Assembly: GCA_017479315.1 (NCBI GenBank)
Contig: JAFVCI010000046.1
Coordinates: 1 to 11,170 of the forward strand
DNA from: Opitutales bacterium
Lineage (GTDB): Bacteria; Verrucomicrobiota; Verrucomicrobiia; Opitutales; UBA9783
DNA: 11,170 bases
Reading direction: 5' to 3'
Under the pieces are notes generated by a model. It did no database searches, was not told the DNA's origin, and worked only from the letters and a program-made list of their open reading frames with translations. The translations under genes were made by a program, and so were the position numbers. Numbering within the stretch: position 1 is the stretch's first letter; every line of letters starts with the position of its first letter. Positions 7,587-11,170 of this stretch are shown here, one piece after another.

Positions 7587-8180
7587 TTACATTCCCTTCT
7601 TCACCGACTGCAAAGCACGCTTTAAAATGCCCTCGACGGTTCCTTCATCGGGAAACGCTTCCCGCACCTTCTCCGTCAACGCTTCGGCTTGTTTCGGCGC
7701 ATAACCGAGCACCGCCAACGCCAACGCCGCATCGTCATACACGGAAGCTTTTTTCGGCGCATCGACCGTAACCGACGTCGGCAACTTTTTCAAACAGCCC
7801 TGTAATTCCAACACGAGACGTTGCGCGGTTTTCTTCCCGACCCCCGGACATTTCGACAACGCCGCAACATCCTGGCGGACAAGGAGCCCGCACAACTCCG
7901 GCATTTTAAAAACCGTCAATAGCGTCAGTGCCAGCTTCGGACCGACGCCGTTCACTTTTTCGACCAAAAGTTTGAAACAGTTGCGTTCTTCAAGTGTCTG
8001 AAACCCGTACAGTTGCTGATTGTCTTCGCGATAAACCGCGTACGTGAACAGCCGACACGTTTGATGCAACGCAAACGCCTGCGGTTGCGGCACAAACACT
8101 TCGTAACCGACACCGTGAACACTCAGACAGATACCGCCGTCGGTTAAAAATTCAACCGTGCCCTCCAAAAAGACAATCAT
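7587..8180 (-). CDS. ruvA: Holliday junction branch migration complex subunit RuvA
   Basis: RuvA tetramers clamp four-way DNA junctions and load the RuvB motor, allowing branch migration before RuvC resolution. The 197-residue protein has the complete three-domain layout: an N-terminal OB fold (1-62, with GVGYEV and the family-typical YREDNQQLYGF at 50-60), two helix-hairpin-helix motifs (VNGVGPKLAL at 76-85 and CPGVGKKTAQRL at 111-122), and a C-terminal RuvB-binding helical domain (about 148-195). The ATG at 8180 gives the conserved MI start of the family. There is no Shine-Dalgarno sequence; instead a perfect TATAAT lies 5 nt upstream, suggesting a leaderless or nearly leaderless mRNA. ruvB and ruvC are not in the window. 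The gene is followed by the structured gap ahead of yajC. Confidence 0.96.
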   Translation of the reverse strand: MIVFLEGTVEFLTDGGICLSVHGVGYEVFVPQPQAFALHQTCRLFTYAVYREDNQQLYGFQTLEERNCFKLLVEKVNGVGPKLALTLLTVFKMPELCGLLVRQDVAALSKCPGVGKKTAQRLVLELQGCLKKLPTSVTVDAPKKASVYDDAALALAVLGYAPKQAEALTEKVREAFPDEGTVEGILKRALQSVKKGM

Positions 8181-8185
8181 CCGCG

Positions 8186-8191
8186 ATTATA
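8186..8191 (-). promoter_or_regulatory. -10 element of the ruvA promoter
   Basis: The minus strand reads TATAAT, a perfect sigma-70 -10 hexamer, ending 5 nt before the ruvA ATG. Transcription from it would start at or within a base or two of the A of the start codon. A TTTACA resembling a -35 box lies 20 nt upstream (8212-8217), longer than the ideal 17. Confidence 0.45.
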
Positions 8192-8280
8192 CCGACACAA
8201 CAAAGCGGCTTTGTAAAATTCAAACGGCGGAAATGCGTCTTGAAACTTTTTCAATGCTTTGTCGAAAGGAGAAAAAAAGA

Positions 8281-8361
8281 TTGACAATTGTCGTTTTTTT
8301 GAAACAAAGTGAAGGAAACGGTAACTTTTTTATGAGATATAACGGGATAAACACAAAATAA
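8281..8361 (+). CDS. Possible leader mini-gene ahead of the zinc-finger gene
   Basis: An AAAGGAG (8265-8271), the best Shine-Dalgarno sequence in this gap, lies 9 nt before a TTG at 8281 that opens a 26-codon frame ending 11 nt before the ATG of the zinc-finger gene. The predicted peptide begins MTIVVFLKQSEG. This arrangement resembles a translated leader, but no homology supports it and A/T-rich gaps produce such frames by chance. The start codon overlaps the palindrome GACAATTGTC (8283-8292), which could be an operator instead. Confidence 0.18.
   Translation: MTIVVFLKQSEGNGNFFMRYNGINTK
8338..8343 (+). promoter_or_regulatory. Weak -10 candidate for the zinc-finger gene
   Basis: TATAAC matches the -10 consensus at five of six positions and lies 29 nt before the ATG at 8373. 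No -35 box is found at 16-18 nt upstream. The leader after it is A/T-rich and has no Shine-Dalgarno sequence. Confidence 0.22.
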
Positions 8362-8372
8362 TTCAAAAATTT

Positions 8373-9854
8373 ATGAAGAAACTCATATTACTCATCGGGA
8401 TAACGTGTCTGCCGCTTTCGGTTTTCTACGGAATGGATTGTCTTATATGCCAGGGAAGAGGTAAAACGTTCTCGTGTAACAAAAGGTCAACCATGGTCTT
8501 GCACCTTGCGAGAAAACATAAGTTGGGGTGGTGTCCTTGTTGTCCAACGTTTATTAGAATCGACCAATTCGTGAAACATGTGGCAGATAAGCATAACAGG
8601 CGTGTGTGTTCGTTCTGCATGATGATTACCTTTGAAAATGAGGAGGAGTATCGATTACACAAAGATACCGTGCATTTTGCGTTTAGTAAGTACCCCTGTC
8701 TTTTTACCTGTAAAGAAGGATTCCCGACGCTCGAGCGGTTCATCATTCATACGGTCGCTAAACACCAACGCTATGCTTGTCGGTACTGCGTACAAGACAA
8801 CTGGAAACAAAAGGAATTCGATAAAGAAAACAGCAAAAAACAAATAACAGGCATCTTCGGATCAGACAAAGAGTATGTGAAACACATGCTTGCGCGCCAC
8901 GATGAGTGGGCCTGTGTAAAGTGCAACATGCAAACCTTCGGTACCCAGGATGATTACAATATCCATTGCGGCGATTTTTGCAACGAGTGGTGTTTGAAAA
9001 AACCAAAAACGTTCCAGGCATACTGTAAGTACTGTGAACATGATAACAAATTCCACAATAAAGCCGAACAAAACCTTCATGCACTGCAGCATGCGTTTTT
9101 GTTGTTTTTTTTGGAACAAACAATCTGCGGTCACGGCTGTTGCGTTTCGTTTCGCAAAGAGGTTGTCGATAGATATACGGAAGTTAAAGATTTAGAAAAA
9201 GGGAAAAAGGACGATACATATAAAGAAAAGATAGGCCCAGCAATTCAGGCCGTAGTTCAGGCCGTATGTAAACTTGCAAACCATATCATAGAATGGCATA
9301 ACCGCTGTTTATTTTGTGAAAATCCCATAACGGAAAAATCTCGAGAATCACTGAATGAAGCACTCAATAAATTGACTCCTCCTCAAATTGGGTATCATGC
9401 ACGCATGTTCTTGCGGCCGAACAAAAATGCGTTTACCGAAAGTGAAATCTCGGATTATATCTGCGATATGTGCGGATTGCCGTTACAACCGAACCGAAGA
9501 AGCCACTTGTTTTTCGCAAACATTGCAAAGTTCCCGATCGGAAAGGGGTTGGGCGTGCAGGATTATCCGTTCCATCACATAGAATACGATCAACTCGGAG
9601 CGAAGAACACGATGACGATGTCCGTCATTAAAGAAGTTCCGGCGAACGAAGAAGAAACCTGCTTTATGCCGAAGAACGGGGAAAAAGATGACATAATGAA
9701 AGAGGAAAAAAATGACATAATTTCAGGCGAGGAAGACGAAAACGGCGAAGATGACTTTTTAGACGAAGACAGCGAAGAAGAGGAGGAAGAAAAAAAAGAA
9801 GAAGAGGATAAAAAAGAGGAAAAGGCAAAAGCCGAACCGAAGGAAGAAAAGTGA
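8373..9854 (+). CDS. Exported tandem C2H2-like zinc-finger protein with acidic tail
   Basis: I do not recognise this 493-residue protein as a named family. It starts with a signal peptide (MKKLILLIGITCLPLSVFYG, cleavage likely after Gly20). Zinc-finger-like units follow: C23/C26-H44/H49, C54/C57-H69/H74, C79/C82-H96/H101, C109/C113-H126/H131, C136/C139-H171/H176 (about 20 residues inserted), C181/C184-H198/C203, C218/C221-H236/H240, and C252/C256-H304/H309 with a long Lys/Asp-rich insertion. The second, third and fourth fit C-x2-3-C-x11-13-H-x4-H closely, and most units are joined by a short H-x4-C link instead of the TGEKP-type linker. Two more CxxC pairs (C312/315, C364/367) precede His342 and His378. 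An acidic Glu/Lys tail runs from about 436, including an 8-residue tandem duplication (436-451). It is the only plus-strand gene, has no Shine-Dalgarno sequence, and uses more AT-rich codons than its neighbours. Binding of zinc is inferred; DNA, RNA or protein targets are unknown. Confidence 0.85.
   Translation: MKKLILLIGITCLPLSVFYGMDCLICQGRGKTFSCNKRSTMVLHLARKHKLGWCPCCPTFIRIDQFVKHVADKHNRRVCSFCMMITFENEEEYRLHKDTVHFAFSKYPCLFTCKEGFPTLERFIIHTVAKHQRYACRYCVQDNWKQKEFDKENSKKQITGIFGSDKEYVKHMLARHDEWACVKCNMQTFGTQDDYNIHCGDFCNEWCLKKPKTFQAYCKYCEHDNKFHNKAEQNLHALQHAFLLFFLEQTICGHGCCVSFRKEVVDRYTEVKDLEKGKKDDTYKEKIGPAIQAVVQAVCKLANHIIEWHNRCLFCENPITEKSRESLNEALNKLTPPQIGYHARMFLRPNKNAFTESEISDYICDMCGLPLQPNRRSHLFFANIAKFPIGKGLGVQDYPFHHIEYDQLGAKNTMTMSVIKEVPANEEETCFMPKNGEKDDIMKEEKNDIISGEEDENGEDDFLDEDSEEEEEEKKEEEDKKEEKAKAEPKEEK
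9678..9725 (+). repeat. 24-bp tandem duplication in the acidic tail
   Basis: Two adjacent 24-bp units (9678-9701 and 9702-9725) share GAAAAA followed by ATGACATAAT with few differences. They encode GEKDDIMK and EEKNDIIS. This looks like a recent in-frame slippage duplication in the low-complexity end of the zinc-finger gene. Confidence 0.6.
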
Positions 9855-9981
9855 ATTCGGGGACGGAACGGCGGAGATTATACAGGACTTTAAAAACTTT
9901 TCGAATGATATTCGGAAGTATGAATGGGTGTCGGGGTACGGTGTTGCCGGAACCGACGCCTTCATGGTGCTTTTTGTTTGA
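9855..9981 (+). other. Out-of-frame open extension after the zinc-finger stop codon
   Basis: The +1 frame relative to the zinc-finger gene is open across its TGA and continues for 42 codons from 9853 to a TGA at 9979-9981. The predicted stretch (for example DFKNFSNDIRKYEWVSGYG) looks protein-like rather than random and contains no low-complexity sequence. Loss of one base between about 9843 and 9851 would fuse it to the acidic tail. It could be the original C-terminus lost by frameshift, the remnant of another gene, or chance. Confidence 0.3.
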
Positions 9982-9990
9982 AAAGTAGAT

Positions 9991-10017
9991 AAACGTTACT
10001 TTTATTCCGACGTTTTT
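9991..10017 (+). terminator. Weak stem-loop with T-run between convergent genes
   Basis: AAACGT (9991-9996) can pair with ACGTTT (10010-10015) around a 13-nt loop, running into five Ts on the plus strand (10013-10017). The stem is short and A/T-rich, so it would be a poor intrinsic terminator, but it sits where the convergent zinc-finger and dapA-family genes both need one. Confidence 0.25.
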
Positions 10018-10063
10018 ATTGAAACACAGGTATTCGGTACCGTCGCAACGTGAAGTTTATCAC

Positions 10064-10960
10064 TCAAATCTTCCCATTTAACCCATCGAGTACCTTTTCC
10101 ATCACCGCAACATTTTTTTCGCTCAACAGGTACAGCGGCAAACGGACTTCGGCACTTTTAATCAAACCGCGACGTTGAAGTAAGTACTTGATCGGCACGG
10201 GATTGGTTTCGACGGTTAAAGCGCGAAATAATGCATAATAACGTCGATGCAGATCCGCCGCCGCTTCGAAGTTATTATCGGAAACAAATCGATACAGACG
10301 GACAATTTCTTCGGGAATCAGATTTGCGGCAACGCTGACCAATCCTTTGGCACCGAGCGAGAAAAACGGCAACATCATGACATCTTCGCCCGTTAAAACA
10401 CGGAAATCCGCATCATTCTCCTTCACCAGTTGCGCAACGCGATTGCACGAACTGCCGTTTTCCTGGATCGCGACGATGTTTTTGTGATTTTCCCGCAACC
10501 GTCGAACGGTTTCGGGCGCAATTTCCACGCCGCAACGAAACGGCGACGAGTATAAACAAATTGGTTTATCGGTTGCCTTCGCCAGAGCTTCGAAATGTAA
10601 ATACAATCCCGCTTGCGTCGGTTGATTGTAAAACGGCGTTACGGCAAGGAAGCCGTCCGCACCGAGTGTTTCATAAGCGATTATTTGCTCCAATGCCCGC
10701 CGCGTATCGTTGGCGTCGACGGTCATCAATAATTGCAACCGACCGCCGACCGTTTCAACGACGAACGACAGCAATTCCCTGCGTTCCGTATCGCTCAACG
10801 TCGGATTTTCGCCCGTGATTTCCGCCAACACCAAACCCTGAACGCCGGAAGCGCATTGGCGTTCAATCAAGTTTTGAAGCGATGCGAAATCGATTTTTCC
10901 GTCGACGAAAGGCGTCACGAGAGCGGTACAGATACCTTGAAACGAAGCGAAGGGAGTCAT
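10064..10960 (-). CDS. DapA/NAL-family aldolase-like protein lacking the catalytic lysine
   Basis: The 298-residue protein is a full-length member of the dihydrodipicolinate synthase/N-acetylneuraminate lyase TIM-barrel family, and DapA is its closest overall match. DapA condenses pyruvate with aspartate semialdehyde in lysine/diaminopimelate synthesis through a Schiff base on Lys161 (E. coli). Conserved here: TGE (49-51), VTPFYNQP (107-114, Tyr111 equivalent to Tyr107), LYSSPFRCG (136-144, Tyr137 and Arg142 equivalent to Tyr133 and Arg138) and NPVPIKYL (253-260). However, the Schiff-base position, in the motif normally reading IKE, is IQE: Gln166, codon CAG at 10463-10465. The pyruvate-binding GTTGES reads EITGEN, losing the first Thr. 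The frame is intact and the rest well conserved, so this is unlikely to be a sequencing error. It may be a non-catalytic or differently acting paralogue. A gene ends 31 nt upstream on the same strand. Confidence 0.85.
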   Translation of the reverse strand: MTPFASFQGICTALVTPFVDGKIDFASLQNLIERQCASGVQGLVLAEITGENPTLSDTERRELLSFVVETVGGRLQLLMTVDANDTRRALEQIIAYETLGADGFLAVTPFYNQPTQAGLYLHFEALAKATDKPICLYSSPFRCGVEIAPETVRRLRENHKNIVAIQENGSSCNRVAQLVKENDADFRVLTGEDVMMLPFFSLGAKGLVSVAANLIPEEIVRLYRFVSDNNFEAAADLHRRYYALFRALTVETNPVPIKYLLQRRGLIKSAEVRLPLYLLSEKNVAVMEKVLDGLNGKI

Positions 10961-10991
10961 ACCTTATGTATCGGTCGATTTTTGAATTTTT

Positions 10992-11170
10992 TCACACCAA
11001 AATGCCCGCCGTTTTTTCGCGCGTTTCGCCGGATTTCAGGGTTTCGATATGATTGCTCCAGTACTCAAAGGTATTTACAAAGTGTTCCAGAGAACGATTA
11101 AACGATGCGTAATCGCACGAAGCGACCGGCAGACTTTGTACCAACTGCGTTTTTTCGCTGCCGAGCTGCA
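10992..11170 (-). CDS. C-terminal end of an unidentified protein (partial)
   Basis: A minus-strand frame is open from the right window edge to a TGA at 10992-10994, giving 58 residues that end in ETREKTAGILV. The piece is mixed and polar with aromatic residues (for example LEHFVNTFEYWSNHIETLK, probably helical), and its codon use resembles the neighbouring minus-strand genes. It lies 31 nt ahead of the dapA-family gene on the same strand, so the two are probably co-transcribed. I recognise no family in this fragment, and the start lies outside the window. Confidence 0.6.
   Translation of the reverse strand, partial: QLGSEKTQLVQSLPVASCDYASFNRSLEHFVNTFEYWSNHIETLKSGETREKTAGILV

Noticed and set aside
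8281..8286. TTGACA as a -35 box for the zinc-finger gene.
   Set aside because: No -10-like hexamer lies 16-18 nt downstream; the match is part of the palindrome.
9759..9965. Minus-strand frame opposite the acidic tail, ending in a Phe/Leu run that resembles a membrane segment.
   Set aside because: The Phe/Leu run is the antisense of the Glu/Lys repeats; there is no ribosome-binding site.
2756..10040. The 11-mer GTATTCGGTAC occurs at 2756-2766 and 10030-10040, each shortly after the stop of a minus-strand gene (recJ, dapA-family).
   Set aside because: Many 11-mer matches are expected by chance in 11 kb, flanking bases do not match, and the possible 3-4 bp stems are too short for a terminator.

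Overview
This window looks like a chromosomal segment from a bacterium of the PVC superphylum (Verrucomicrobiota/Lentisphaerota/Chlamydiota side). The basis is a single-polypeptide SecDF fusion directly followed by recJ, an adjacency I also know from Chlamydia, plus a McsA-type protein of the arginine-kinase system, with moderate GC. The phylum assignment is an inference from gene content and order. Genus and lifestyle cannot be read from the sequence.

Layout. Apart from one gene, everything is on the minus strand and densely packed. Read in the direction of transcription (right to left) the order is: the C-terminal end of an unidentified protein (10992-11170, cut by the window edge); a DapA-family protein (10064-10960); ruvA (7587-8180); yajC-secDF-recJ (7357 down to 2799); then trxB, an mcsA-like gene, a RelE-like small protein and pssA (2607 down to 67). 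Translational coupling is strong. yajC/secDF and trxB/mcsA overlap by ATGA, recJ starts at the base after the secDF stop, the RelE-like gene overlaps mcsA by 13 nt, and pssA starts inside a TAATG overlap. A possible start of a further minus-strand gene sits at the left edge.

The exception is a plus-strand gene at 8373-9854, wedged between ruvA and dapA. It encodes a 493-residue protein with a signal peptide, a run of about eight Cys2-His2-like zinc-finger units and a very acidic Glu/Lys tail. Tandem C2H2-type fingers in an exported bacterial protein are rare. Together with its opposite orientation, more AT-rich codons and lack of a Shine-Dalgarno sequence, this makes it the most striking feature of the window. 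A secreted factor acting on a eukaryotic host is one hypothesis.

The housekeeping genes cover protein export (YajC, SecDF), DNA repair (RecJ, RuvA), thiol redox balance (TrxB), protein quality control (McsA-like), phospholipid synthesis (PssA) and nominally lysine/diaminopimelate synthesis (DapA family). The DapA-family protein carries Gln where the Schiff-base Lys should be, so its annotation as dihydrodipicolinate synthase is doubtful. The 229-nt gap ahead of yajC holds a 99-nt imperfect inverted repeat with an alternative pairing partner, a candidate RNA element. No gene-free stretch exceeds 300 nt. I found no tRNA, rRNA, CRISPR array or insertion sequence.
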